Origin: Haliotis asinina
Taxonomy: Eukaryota; Mollusca; Gastropoda; Lepetellida; Haliotidae
Assembly: GCF_037392515.1 (NCBI RefSeq)
Contig: NC_090288.1
Location: 10,957,969-11,021,968 of the forward strand
Reading direction: 5' to 3'
Length of the DNA: 64,000 nt
Part shown: piece by piece, positions 55,135 to 64,000 of the stretch
How positions within the stretch are numbered: the first letter of the stretch is position 1
Layout of the letters: each line of letters opens with the position of its first letter
Program-made: the position numbers and the translations under genes
Notes under the pieces: generated by a model
What the model saw: only the letters and a program-made list of their open reading frames with translations
What the model was told of the DNA's origin: nothing
Databases searched by the model: none

Positions 55135-58100
55135 ATGAGTAATTTCAGCACCTGCCCGGTGTTTGTTTGTGATCGTTGTCAGCAAACCTTTGGTCTTAAA
55201 CATAATTTACTACGTCACCAAAGATCTTGTGGTAGAGTAGACACTTTATATTCTTGTCAATTTTGTCAGAAGACTTTCAACCGAAAAGATAATTTGAATC
55301 AGCATGCTAAATCCTGTCGACAAAAAGTGACCTATCACCAACAATGTCTGCATTGTTTTCAACATTTTCAAAATGAATCTGATTATCTAAACCATCACTG
55401 TGCATCAAGTAGAGCTCCTGGTCTCACTTGCCGAACCTGTCACCAATCCTTTCCTACCTCAAAAGCATTCAGACTGCACAAATATAAAACAAATCATGAC
55501 ATGGTAGGGCATGGTAAAGGCAGGGCTAAGACAAAGTCTAAGCCAGCAACAGTGTCTGTAGCACCCCCTGATTCACCTCCTGTTTCCACTGCTCCTCCGC
55601 TCCTCCCGCTTCGCCTCGCCATCCTAGTCAACCCAAAGATCATTCAAAGGCATGTTCTAGTCAGGCTTTACGTGGTGATGTGAGGGAGTATGATTTTGAA
55701 GGACAAACGTCTACTGACGCATTAGAATTTCTAGTCCGAGAACAGAGTAATGTCATTTCAACCCTTGAATCAGAAATAGGTGAGAAAAAGGCAATTAAAT
55801 GGTCTTTATGTTTACACATTAAAATGGAGAAACCAAGCGAAGATGCTCATTCAAATTATCACGAAGCCTACTTTAGAAGCAGCATGCAGATAGCCATGGA
55901 AGGGAGTGATTTGATTGAACAATATTTGGCCTCCATGAACAAAATGTTGCAAACACTAGACGATTATGAAGGGGTTCATTCAGGATTAAATGTTTCTGAC
56001 ATTGTCCTTTTGAAACTGACTGTGGTGAAGTTCGCTCCATTGAACGGTGGTACTTACATTCCACTTCCTCCAGCTCTGGCTAAACATGCGCACTGTATTT
56101 TAAATATTCAAAACAATGACAATGATTTATGTTTTGCTCTCTCCATTCTTGCCAAATTGTACCCAGCCACATCAAACAAGGAAAGAGAAACACATTACCT
56201 CCCCTATTTGAATAGGCTCAATTTAGAAGGGTTTTCTTTTCCTATGACATTGAAACACATTCCTCGTTTTGAACGGCTTAACCAGTTGAGCATCAATGTG
56301 TACGGTTTTGAAGATGGTACCTTGTACCCTATGTACATCAGTAATGAGTCGAACGTGGAGGAACATAGGTGCGTAGATTTATTGTTATTGTTACAAGAAA
56401 GTCAACCAGATGATTTTGAGGGAGTCTTGGGGTTAGAAGATCACGAGGAAGCCATGGATGTAGACAAGATACCCAACACACATTATTGTCTCATTAACAA
56501 CTTGAACAGATTAGTTAGAAACAGAAAAGGTAACACAAACATGTGTTTTGTTTGTAGAAAATGTTTGTGGTCTTACTCATCTCGGGAAAGGTTGGAAGCT
56601 CACAAAGACTATTGTTTTAAGAAAGCACAAAGAGTCATTTTACCTAAACCAGAGGAAGCAGTGTATGAATTCGGTTTAAGATCACAAAGCAAAACTGAAA
56701 GAGCCAAGTTTTTGATTGTAGCCGATTTTGAAAGCTTGTTAGTGACTGAAGATGGTGATTCTTCACGTTTAAACCGCCATGTCCCATGCGGCTATGCCTA
56801 CAAGGTGGTGTGTACCGATGAACAGTATTCCAAACCCATTCAAACCTATAAAGGTGAAAACGCAGCAGAACATTTCATCAACAGCATTTTGAAAGAATAT
56901 GATGCCATCATGTGCCTGTTTGATTCTGTCAAACCCATGCAACTCACTAACCAAGATAAAATTGTCATAGCTAATACAGAACATTGTGGGTTGTGTGGAA
57001 AGCCCTTAGGAACAGACAGTGTATTGGATCATGACCACTTGTCGGGGAAGTTCCGTCAAGTCTTGCATAACAAATGTAACCTAAATTTTCAGTTCAGCAA
57101 GAAGGTAGTTGTGATGTTTCACAATCTAGAACATTATGATGCTCATCTTTTGTTAGAAGTAGCACAACAGTTTGACGATCGTGAGATCACAGTGATACCT
57201 CATACCACTGAGCAATTTCTGTCCTTCACAGTAGACCATAGATTAGTGTTTTTGGATTCCTACAAATTTTTACAAAGTTCTTTGGATGCACTGACACAAA
57301 ATCTGTTGAAAAAAGGTGCGGATTCTTTTGTGTATTTGAAAGAGCAATTTCCTCAGCATGTAGATTTGTTAACACGAAAACTACCATTTCCCTATGAACA
57401 TATGGATTCCTGGGAAACGCTAAGCGAGACATGTTTGCCTTCAAAGGAAGCATTCTACAGTTCCTTGACTGAGCAGGGTGTTAGTGAGGATGACTATGCA
57501 TTTGCCCATCAGTTATGGCAAACATTTCAATGCCAATCCATGAGCGACTTCATGAGATTGTATGTGACAGTAGATGTGTTGCTGTTAACTGATGTTATTG
57601 AAACCTTTAGAACCTTTATTCCATGCCTGGTTTCTGTTTGGATGCTGCTATGAAAATCACAGGGGCTAAATTGGACCTATTCACAGATGTAGACACTTAC
57701 AATTTTATTGAACATTCTATTCGTGGTGGTGTGTCTGTCATTGGTAAAAAATATGCAGAAAGCAACAATGAACATATGAGTGACTTTGCTCCAGAGAAAG
57801 ACACGTCCACTCTACTCTACTTTGATGTGAACTCGCTGTATGCTACTGTCATGTTACAACCGCTTCCTATAGGAAATTATCACTTCATTGAACCTGCAGA
57901 GTTCACCACCATAGACTGGACAAGCATCGAGGTAGGGGGAGAGTATGGGTACATTCTGGAAGTCGATTTGTTATATCCCAGTCATTTGCACCACGTTCAT
58001 GCAGCTTTCCCTATGGCTCCAACGCATGATGATATCCCATTTGAGGAGTTATCCCCTACACACAAAGAGCTTCTCGCTCATTTTAACAATCGACCCATAG

Positions 58101-59140
58101 ATAAACTTCCAAAGAAATCATCCGGTAGAAAACTTTTTTGTACCTTGAAAGATCGTACGCATTATGTGGTTCATTTTAAAACCTTGCAGTTGTATTTGAA
58201 ACATGGTTTAGTGTTGAATCGCATACACAGAGTGCTAAAGTTTAGCCAGGGTCCGTGGTTAAAATCCTATGTGGAACTCAACTTGAAAAATCGCAAAAAT
58301 GCAAAGGATGATTGTGACAAAGACCGTTACAAATTGATGAACAACTGTGTGTTTGGTCGTTTCTGTATGAATAAACGCAAACACATAAGAGTACACTTGG
58401 TGACACACAGACCCAAACTTCAAAAACTGGCCTCAAAAACCAATTTCAAACAGGTTAAAATTTATTCAAAAGACGTGGTTGCGGTTGAATTGGAAAATTT
58501 AAGTGTGCATTTAGATCAACCCATTGCTGTCGGTTTTAGCATTTTGGATTTGGCTAAATATGAAATTTATGACTTTTACTACAATGTGATGCAAAAGGAA
58601 TATGGACATGAACATTTAGATTTGCTCATGACAGACACTGACAGTCTCTTTATGCAAGTCCATGCCCCTCCACATAAACCCCTCCAGGACCCCTATGTGT
58701 TTATGAAACAGAATCTCCATTTATTTGACACTTCCAATTATGCTCCCAATGACCCAAAGGGGCTCTATTCCGATCAAAACAGGAAGGTGACAGGCAAGAT
58801 GAAGGATGAAGCAGGTGGAAACATCATACTTGAATTCCGTGGACTAAAAAGTAAAATGTATTCCTTCTTGATGAAAACGGATAAGGATCTTATTGAGAAA
58901 AAGACAGCCAAAGGTATTAAAAAAACAGTCATCAAGAAATTTCTCAGACATAAGATGTTTAGGGAGTGTCTTTTTGACAAAACAGCTGTGTCATGTTCTT
59001 TTCATCTCATTCGCTCTTTCAATAACGTCTTGTACACACAGAAACAAAACAAAGTGGCTTTGACCTCTATAGACAACAAGCGTTATGTGCTAGAGGATGG
59101 GATTCATAGTGTACCTTATGGTTATTCATCAACTGTATAG
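55135..59140 (+). pseudogene. Polinton protein-primed family B DNA polymerase region with N-terminal zinc fingers
   Basis: The region codes for the element's replicative polymerase. It begins with three to four C2H2-type fingers (CDRCQQTFGLKHNLLRHQ, CQFCQKTFNRKDNLNQH). Next come a proofreading exonuclease with LIVADFESLL (about 56713) and NLEHYDAHLLL, and a DHDHLSGKFR..HNKCN cysteine/histidine motif (about 57025) typical of Polinton polymerases. Polymerase motif A is YFDVNSLYATVM (about 57810), motif B LMNNCVFGRFCM (about 58335) and motif C MTDTDSLFM (about 58629). The family replicates DNA from a protein primer. Its size of about 4 kb is normal. It reads as broken, with one or two breaks; the zinc-finger part could also be a separate small gene. 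It leads the rightward block. Confidence 0.93.
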
Positions 59141-59192
59141 TTACTCACTCACTGCATCTGCACGAAATATGGATTTTTACAAGTCCTAACAG

Positions 59193-59335
59193 GTAAGCTA
59201 TATGATTATTATGAAAAAAAAATTTTTTATTAAAATTTAGAATCGCATTGAAATTTAAAATGTATAGTCATGTCATTATGTTTGTTTTAATACTAGACGT
59301 GTTTGATTTTATTTATTTTCTATTTATTTTTACAG
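59193..59335 (+). other. Probable intron between polymerase region and small Cys-rich gene
   Basis: The donor CAG/GTAAGC at 59193 and the acceptor TTTTTACAG ending at 59335, one base before the ATG at 59337, bound an AT-rich 143-bp segment. It suggests that the next gene is expressed from a spliced message. Confidence 0.5.
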
Positions 59336-59336
59336 G

Positions 59337-59564
59337 ATGAGCAAACCAGCCTACATGTGTACAAGCTGCGATGGCTTTCTACCTGTGGACGCAAATGGTG
59401 AAGACCGATCGGGTCTCTTTACCTGCGTATACTGTGGTACCAAATTAAAATATACGTATCATAGGTTCCTGACGCATACTGGCAAATGTGTGGTCAGGAA
59501 GGCAAAACTGAAGACAGCCCATGCTTGCACTTGTGGGAAGATTCATCATAATGACTCATCATAA
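59337..59564 (+). CDS. Small cysteine-rich (zinc-ribbon-like) Polinton protein
   Basis: A 75-residue protein with CTSC, CVYC, a lone C and CTC pairs (MCTSCDGFLP, FTCVYCGTKL, GKCVVRK, HACTCGKIHH). Paired CxxC knuckles with following His suggest a structural zinc site and nucleic-acid or protein binding. No named family comes to mind. It follows the polymerase region on the same strand and is the last gene before the convergence point. An acceptor-like TTTTTACAG directly precedes its ATG. It looks whole. Confidence 0.6.
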   Translation: MSKPAYMCTSCDGFLPVDANGEDRSGLFTCVYCGTKLKYTYHRFLTHTGKCVVRKAKLKTAHACTCGKIHHNDSS

Positions 59565-59601
59565 TGACTAACAGAAGTCAAACTTACACTTGACAAGACA
59601 G

Positions 59602-59812
59602 CGACTGGCTGAATGTATCCTATGTTTCGACTAGCTGAATGTATCCTATGTTTTGCTGCAAGAGCAAAACATGAACACTATGAGTGGTTACTTCAAGACT
59701 ACAAAGTGAACACTATGTGTGACTGCTTCAAGACTACAAAGTGAACACTATGTGTGACTGCTTCAAGACTACAAAGTGAACACAATGTGTGACTGCTTCA
59801 AGACTAAAAGGA
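59602..59812. repeat. 35-bp tandem repeat, doubled 26-mer and hairpin at the convergence point
   Basis: GACTACAAAGTGAACACTATG starts a 35-bp unit repeated nearly four times (about 59672-59810). Just before it, CTGAATGTATCCTATGTTT occurs twice (about 59610 and 59636), followed by the perfect 8-bp stem GTTTTGCT..AGCAAAAC (59650-59670). It sits exactly between the two convergent coding blocks. Confidence 0.8.
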
Positions 59813-59888
59813 GAACAAACATAAACACTATTGTGCTCACATTGTTTATTGTCACAAACTATACATAGAGTACATAGAGTTTGAGGTT

Positions 59889-60515
59889 TCAATAAAACGA
59901 TTCTAATGTTGCCAACCCTGGAACACCTTTGGCAGCTTTACGTTTCACAAATAAAACATTTCTATGTATCTTGGTTTTGTCTTTCTTTTTTCTTCCAATA
60001 CATTTCCTGAAATGTTTGGGCAAATGTAAACGTTTTAATAGTTTAAGAAACTGTTTATAACCCACTGGTGAACGCCTACTTCGCGGTGACAGGATAAAAA
60101 AACGAATCAAGTTGACAATGTTTGAGTTTTGCAGCACATTATTATTGTTTCCCACAAGTTGTAAATGTTCATCTACACACAATTGTCCTTTTTTAATGTT
60201 GTTTTTCACAAACAGCCACATTGACATCAATTTCCCAATGGTTTTGGTAGAAGAAATGTCCTTGATTAACTGGTCGGGAACTTGAAACAGGAGTTCTGTC
60301 TTCTTGTTGCATACAGGATTATCAGCCGGTTGTTCCGAGTTAGCTATCCCTTGTGAATCATCATCATCATCAACTATCTCATTCACTTTCTGTGACTGAG
60401 CTGTCTGAAGAGCTGTCTGATGAGCTGTCTGTTGGGCTGTCTTTTCTTTTTCTTCTTGTTTGGACATCAACCTCTGATAATTCTCTCTCGTCAGAAGAAT
60501 CATGGGCTTGCTCAT
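59889..60515 (-). CDS. Polinton late protein, 208 aa, basic C-terminus
   Basis: Starts MSKPMILLTRENYQRLMSKQ, has a Gln/Ala-rich linker and an acidic DDDDDSQG stretch, then a conserved-looking segment (GKLMSMWLFVKNNIKKG, NSNIVNLIRFFILSPRSRR, GYKQFLKLLKRLHLP) and a very basic tail (IGRKKKDKTKIHRN). From memory, proteins with this layout (short hydrophobic start, then an NIxxLI..GWxxFxxxL block) occur next to the protein below in many animal Polintons and adintoviruses and are thought to be virion components. The basic tail would suit DNA binding. Its 5' end overlaps the end of the next gene upstream by about 137 bp in another frame. It looks whole. Confidence 0.6.
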   Translation of the reverse strand: MSKPMILLTRENYQRLMSKQEEKEKTAQQTAHQTALQTAQSQKVNEIVDDDDDSQGIANSEQPADNPVCNKKTELLFQVPDQLIKDISSTKTIGKLMSMWLFVKNNIKKGQLCVDEHLQLVGNNNNVLQNSNIVNLIRFFILSPRSRRSPVGYKQFLKLLKRLHLPKHFRKCIGRKKKDKTKIHRNVLFVKRKAAKGVPGLATLESFY

Positions 60516-60867
60516 TTTGAACTGAGGACAAGTAGGCTTGGTAGTTCCTTATGCAAATAGGTACAATTGAATGGTAGGCAGCGATGAGCTCACGTTTCCT
60601 GTGTCTGCTGACACTCTTACTGCCTAAGATTCGAATGACAGACTTATGACGTGACAGACGGTTTTTGTCACCTGGTGTGAGTGGTATCTTTCCAACAAGG
60701 ATATTATACACCAGTGTAATCACTGACTTAAACTGTTCAGATGAAGCATGCGTCAACATAGCTTTTCTCTGTGCAGAATTAGCTTGTTCTAACATCATAA
60801 GAAAAGCCCAATGCTTTTGCAGCAGACCGCTCATGTTGATGTTGTAGGGTAGCTGTTCCACGTTCAA
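60379..60867 (-). CDS. Polinton late protein, 162 aa (conserved NxLxGxxPLTPxxKxxLxRHK type)
   Basis: It contains VYNILVGKIPLTPGDKNRLS followed by RHKSVIRILGSKSVSRHRKR, the hallmark of a small protein found in most animal Polintons and adintoviruses between the ATPase and the polymerase end. The usual family member continues into a Gly/Leu-rich hydrophobic tail. Here the tail is instead acidic and Ser-rich (SDERELSEVD, SSSDSSSDSSVTESE). The role is unproven, probably a minor virion or DNA-associated protein. An ATG at 60867 gives MNVEQLPYNINMSGLL; the second ATG (60834) is an alternative start. It looks whole. Confidence 0.65.
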   Translation of the reverse strand: MNVEQLPYNINMSGLLQKHWAFLMMLEQANSAQRKAMLTHASSEQFKSVITLVYNILVGKIPLTPGDKNRLSRHKSVIRILGSKSVSRHRKRELIAAYHSIVPICIRNYQAYLSSVQNEQAHDSSDERELSEVDVQTRRKRKDSPTDSSSDSSSDSSVTESE

Positions 60868-60928
60868 AGAGAGCTGACTGTAGAATGAGTGAAGTGAAGT
60901 GAACTGACTGTTATATTGACTATATAAA

Positions 60929-61261
60929 TTAATTCAAAGTTGTATGTGTTCTAACCTTCCTTGTTGGTTTTGGGTTCAGACACCATGTGGATATAAGCAC
61001 AATAAAATGTTCTGCTAATGGATCATCTTCGGCTATCCACGAATGTACTCTCAGTGCGCATTGGAAACTGTAGACCTTGTCAGATTGTCCCGTATAGATA
61101 AATCCTGCTTCTGCCATGACTTTTGGTGGCTGCTTCATTTGTACTGGCCAACTGTTGAAAGACTTCAGTCTGTCACTAAACTTTTGTCCAAACCTAATAT
61201 TATTGCATGGTATTTCAATACAGTCTGCCACTAGGTTATCAAACGGTCCGCACACATCCAT
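60929..61261 (-). CDS. BIR-domain (inhibitor-of-apoptosis-type) protein in the Polinton
   Basis: A 110-residue frame whose centre (RLKSFNSWPVQMKQPPKVMA, EAGFIYTGQSDKVYSFQC, SWIAEDDPLAEHF) follows the BIR consensus RLxSFxxWP..LAxAGFxYTGxxDxVxCFxC..W..DDPxxEH. BIR domains bind caspases or pro-apoptotic peptides. IAP genes are carried by baculoviruses and are greatly expanded in molluscs. It lies on the minus strand between the packaging ATPase and the small late proteins, in the same orientation, so it appears to be part of the virion-side block. There is a single BIR, with no RING finger in view. A host-derived captured gene is the simplest inference. Confidence 0.75.
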   Translation of the reverse strand: MDVCGPFDNLVADCIEIPCNNIRFGQKFSDRLKSFNSWPVQMKQPPKVMAEAGFIYTGQSDKVYSFQCALRVHSWIAEDDPLAEHFIVLISTWCLNPKPTRKVRTHTTLN

Positions 61262-61326
61262 GGCTCTGTTCGGTATGAAAGTGAAAAGGATGAGACGTGG
61301 CTGTATATTACCTTAGTTATGTCACT

Positions 61327-62049
61327 CTATATCTGTGGCAGATACACTGTACACACCTCATCAGAGAATATACCTGTACGCAAACGACCATACTGTTCAT
61401 CTGCATAGGGCGAGGTATCCATGACCAGATAACCATATTTCTTTCTACTTACAGCATCTTGAAAAGATTCGGTGAAATATTTAGCCTGTCCTGGAAATAT
61501 TTGTGATGCTAAAATTTTATACTCATGTGCCGAACGAGGGTTAGACAATAACACAAAATAATGTGTGTTCAGTGACATAGTTCTGTTACATTCCCCCTTT
61601 GGATACGCTGATTGTAGAATGTTGATAACAGAAATTCCCAGATGGTGGGATAATGTGGTATATAGGTGTAAAAACAGCTGACTTTTACACACTTGTTGCA
61701 TGAAGTCATCTACTACCAGGAGACAATGTTTATCCGATTCTAAAGAATATGAATTTAACTCCTGTTCTGTGGGAAGGACATCTTGAAAACGAATATTGGG
61801 AATGATTCTCTTGAGTTCACTATAGACATCCTGCCACACAGCATAGCAGTAAATAATCAATTTGGGTGCAGGATCAAACATGACATTGGCATGTCTTAAC
61901 AGATGTGAAACCCAAAAGGTTTTACCACTTGACGATCCACCTATTACGGATATGGTTGTAGGCGTTTTAAAAGGCAACAGACAAGCACTTTCATCCATGA
62001 TGTATCTTGGTCTGCTGTTCAGTATGAAACTGAACTTACTCACCAACAC
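61327..62049 (-). CDS. Polinton DNA-packaging ATPase (FtsK/HerA type)
   Basis: This is the family's A32-like genome-packaging motor. Walker A is GGSSSGKT, and Walker B is CLLVVDDFM after about 90 residues. The later NILQSAYPKGECNRTMSLNTH segment is the usual arginine/sensor region of Polinton ATPases (xQNLFPxG..R.MSLNAHY type). The first ATG at 62049 gives 240 residues; the in-frame ATG 17 codons later (MDESACLLPFKTPTT) matches where family members usually begin. The length is normal and it looks whole. It lies between the BIR gene and the protease gene, all on the minus strand. Confidence 0.92.
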   Translation of the reverse strand: MLVSKFSFILNSRPRYIMDESACLLPFKTPTTISVIGGSSSGKTFWVSHLLRHANVMFDPAPKLIIYCYAVWQDVYSELKRIIPNIRFQDVLPTEQELNSYSLESDKHCLLVVDDFMQQVCKSQLFLHLYTTLSHHLGISVINILQSAYPKGECNRTMSLNTHYFVLLSNPRSAHEYKILASQIFPGQAKYFTESFQDAVSRKKYGYLVMDTSPYADEQYGRLRTGIFSDEVCTVYLPQI

Positions 62050-62148
62050 AGAGGGTATTTATACATAACAAAACATCATTTGAACTAAATCTAATTATTT
62101 ATTTATTTATTTTTTATTCTACATGGAAAAAAACATTGTACATCATTG

Positions 62149-62634
62149 TCAATTAAAACAGGAAGGAGTACAGTATTTGAAATAGTTGCATATATACTGT
62201 GATACAAAAGTATCATTCCATAGGAAGTTCCTTACATCAAATTGATGAACAATACGCTGAAAACTCCAGTGAGCTTTCAATGTACATAACAGATAATACA
62301 AACAATAGAACCCACACACATTGGTATCTACAGATTGTATCTGTTCACTGTTGTGCAAGTAAGATCTAACATAGGATTTTAGGTACCTATCAAATACAGC
62401 ATCAATGGGTTCTGATAGGCTGTCAAACAATTCTGCTCTATTTCCTTTGAAATACATAGCAACCCAGTGACGACCTTTCTTTTGACTACAGTCTGTATTT
62501 ACAATTAGTCCAACTCCCCTTCTTATCATGGAAGATGTCAGTACAGGCAAAGTGTCTTTAGCATACACTCCCAGGACGTGACACTGTAAGACAGGATCGC
62601 ACTGTATGGAGCACTTCAATTCCGAAGCTTTCAT
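62149..62634 (-). CDS. Polinton adenovirus-type cysteine protease
   Basis: A 161-residue protease of the adenain/Ulp-like class that processes capsid proteins. The catalytic His is in GRHWVAMY, the acidic partner in AELFDSLSEP, and the nucleophile in NVCGFYCLYYL. Spacing and order match the Polinton PRO family. The ATG is preceded on the minus strand almost directly by the end of the capsid region (3 bases apart), a tight packing typical of the block. An AT-rich TTTATTTATTTATTT run (62097-62115) on the 3' side may supply a polyadenylation signal. It looks whole. Confidence 0.92.
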   Translation of the reverse strand: MKASELKCSIQCDPVLQCHVLGVYAKDTLPVLTSSMIRRGVGLIVNTDCSQKKGRHWVAMYFKGNRAELFDSLSEPIDAVFDRYLKSYVRSYLHNSEQIQSVDTNVCGFYCLYYLLCTLKAHWSFQRIVHQFDVRNFLWNDTFVSQYICNYFKYCTPSCFN

Positions 62635-62637
62635 GTT

Positions 62638-63941
62638 TTACTTGATGTACACATTTCGCGCTTTATCAATTTCTATGATGGAATTTCTTTCACTCATGAT
62701 AACACAACTCAATGTCTTAGTCAAAGCAGATTTGAATTCAATTTCAAGTCTCACATTTCCCGATTTCACAAGATTGAGATAATCGACATCTACTTCATCC
62801 AGTTGGTAAACAAAAAGAGCACTGCCAAGCAAAAAGTCCTTTCTTGAAATACCATTGCCCTGGTTTTGACACCAAAGTTTCTGGCTATCAAACAGGTTGA
62901 GATAGGTGTCTGCATCGTCTGCACTTGTAGCTCTCCCTGGGACACTGACTCCGTTCACATACAGGTTGATCGTTTTAATCATACCCGATTGAAAGTTGAA
63001 AGGATTCCCATCATATTTCCCATTAAAACTGCCGCTATCAACAAATGCTACGATATATCGATTAGCAATGGGATTGGAGACATTGTCAATGGTATGTGTT
63101 AACTGAGAGACGGGAATGCTAGTGACCTTCACCTCAGACTTGACGAATGGATAGAGGGCATTAGAGTTGTTCTCAAACAAGGTATTGTGAGCTATAATCA
63201 GGGCTGGGTTGACATTCAGTCTGCAGACTTTGAGATAAGCATCCAGAAGGGTTATAGTGAATTTTTTGTTGTTCTCATGAGACAGAAGGTAGGAGAGGAT
63301 CTGTACAATTTCAAAGTCATAGGTACACCATTAATCATGTATCTATTCATCTCAAACACATCTTCAAATAAGTTTCCAGACATGGTCATCTCTTGACTCA
63401 ATTTAATGAACTGTCCTCGTGCCATCAAGCCCGTGTTGCTTCCTGTTTCTGTATCCGTTGATTCTATATCACTGTTCGATTGTCCTACATCTTTATAAAA
63501 CAACTGAGAGGTTAACTGAGTTGTCTTTGCATCGGCTCCAAAATTCAGTAAGGCTTTCATCATGCTCTTGTACGCATAATGATTGTTTGTGGAAGAGACC
63601 AGTGTGTCATTCAAATAAACTGAAACCTGACTAAAAAGCGACTGAAGAAACAAGTTGACTGGAGCCACGTGTTCCTTGGAAAGCAATATGCTCCCATCAT
63701 TGTGAGTGACCTTGAGTTTCACGTGCAATCTTGTCCTCTTCAAATCAAGGTAGTCACTGCCTGTGTTAGAAATACTGAATTCCAAAGGCGCTTCGTCGTT
63801 GATTTGACTCACTGGACGTACATTTTCATAGTAATGTTGTTGAACACATGTCTGAAATGGTGGCAGTGAGAACAAATTCAGGGATTCTGGAATTATCTCA
63901 TCGAAGTGTTTACTGGTGAGCAGCGACATGGTGTTAACCAA
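62638..63941 (-). pseudogene. Polinton major capsid protein region (double jelly-roll)
   Basis: The region codes for the main shell protein. The N-terminal part shows the well-conserved metazoan Polinton signature: PPFQTCVQQHYYENVRPVSQ, DYLDLKRTRLHVKLKVT, APVNLFLQSLFSQVSVYLND and NNHYAYKSMMKALLNFGAD. The C-terminal part has IVAFVDSGSFNGKYDGNPFN and a terminal beta-rich segment (VRLEIEFKSALTKTLSCVIM). Its extent is shorter than the usual family member of roughly 550-650 codons. It reads as broken, with about one break. It heads the leftward virion block, directly before the protease gene. The minor capsid gene expected beyond it is outside the window. Confidence 0.9.
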
Positions 63942-64000
63942 AGATATCGTTTTCGTTCACTGGTGTGCTCTTGAACACACGTGCTGTCTTGGAGGGGGTG
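63942..64000. other. Window edge, upstream of the capsid region
   Basis: Too short to assign. It should lead towards the minor capsid and integrase genes of the same element. Confidence 0.4.

Larger units (their letters stand above)
54711..64000. mobile_element. Polinton/Maverick element, left part, running off the window
   Basis: A virus-like DNA transposon of the Polinton family. Seen here: a rightward replication block with family B DNA polymerase and a small cysteine-rich protein, then a convergent leftward block with two small late proteins, a BIR protein, packaging ATPase, cysteine protease and major capsid protein. Integrase and minor capsid, usual in the family, are not in view and probably lie past 64000. 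About two or three breaks in total are seen, in the polymerase and capsid regions, while the smaller genes look whole. That suggests a fairly young but degraded copy. Terminal repeats were not identified, so 54711 is the first regulatory-looking feature and not the true end. Confidence 0.93.

Noticed and set aside
59672-59810. CRISPR-like repeat array
   Set aside because: The 35-bp units are directly tandem with no spacers, in an animal-type genome.

Overview
The window looks like animal nuclear DNA, most likely from a marine gastropod, probably an abalone (Haliotis). The basis is the density of tRNA-derived short repeats ending in AATATTGCTAAAAGCGG or AATATTGCTGAGTGCGG plus a CTCACTCAC tail (remembered as typical of abalone), the spliced genes, the microsatellites and the absence of any bacterial signal. 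No rRNA, true tRNA or CRISPR is visible.

Layout. 1-8.7 kb is gene-poor: a 1.1 kb CAT/CAC trinucleotide tract, SINE copies, a small hairpin MITE (3878-4019) and a 5'-truncated Penelope-like element with inverted ends that carry hammerhead-ribozyme-like cores (4816-5464). At 8.8-9.5 kb lies an intronless gene of unknown function behind a TATA box. 9.6-24.9 kb is intergenic with SINEs and a 20-bp-type minisatellite. At 24.95-26.0 kb, on the minus strand, is an arrestin-domain (ARRDC-like) gene. 26-38 kb is again intergenic: SINEs, a GTCAT minisatellite, a CACACC-rich tract and a cysteine-motif pseudogene fragment. 38.7-47.4 kb is a head-to-tail duplication of about 4.2-4.6 kb; each unit holds a two-exon gene resembling stathmin-domain protein STMND1, with an N-terminal MGC acylation motif and a promoter of two perfect CRE sites plus a TATA box. 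Each unit also holds an older exon-1 relic upstream, bracketed by short direct repeats. 48.9-53.3 kb is a second, near-identical tandem duplication (period 1785 bp) with no convincing gene.

54.7-64.0 kb is the proximal part of a Polinton/Maverick, a virus-like DNA element that continues beyond the right edge. Its rightward unit carries a zinc-finger/protein-primed family B DNA polymerase region and a small zinc-ribbon-like protein. The opposing leftward unit carries capsid, adenovirus-type protease, packaging ATPase, a BIR (inhibitor-of-apoptosis-type) protein and two small late proteins. The units converge on a 35-bp tandem repeat and hairpin near 59.7 kb. Integrase and minor capsid are not in view. 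It is treated as a fossil: partly broken, with most small genes looking whole.

The host genes show no operon-like relation. The Polinton genes form a replication block and a virion block in the arrangement usual for the family, with the BIR gene as the unusual cargo.
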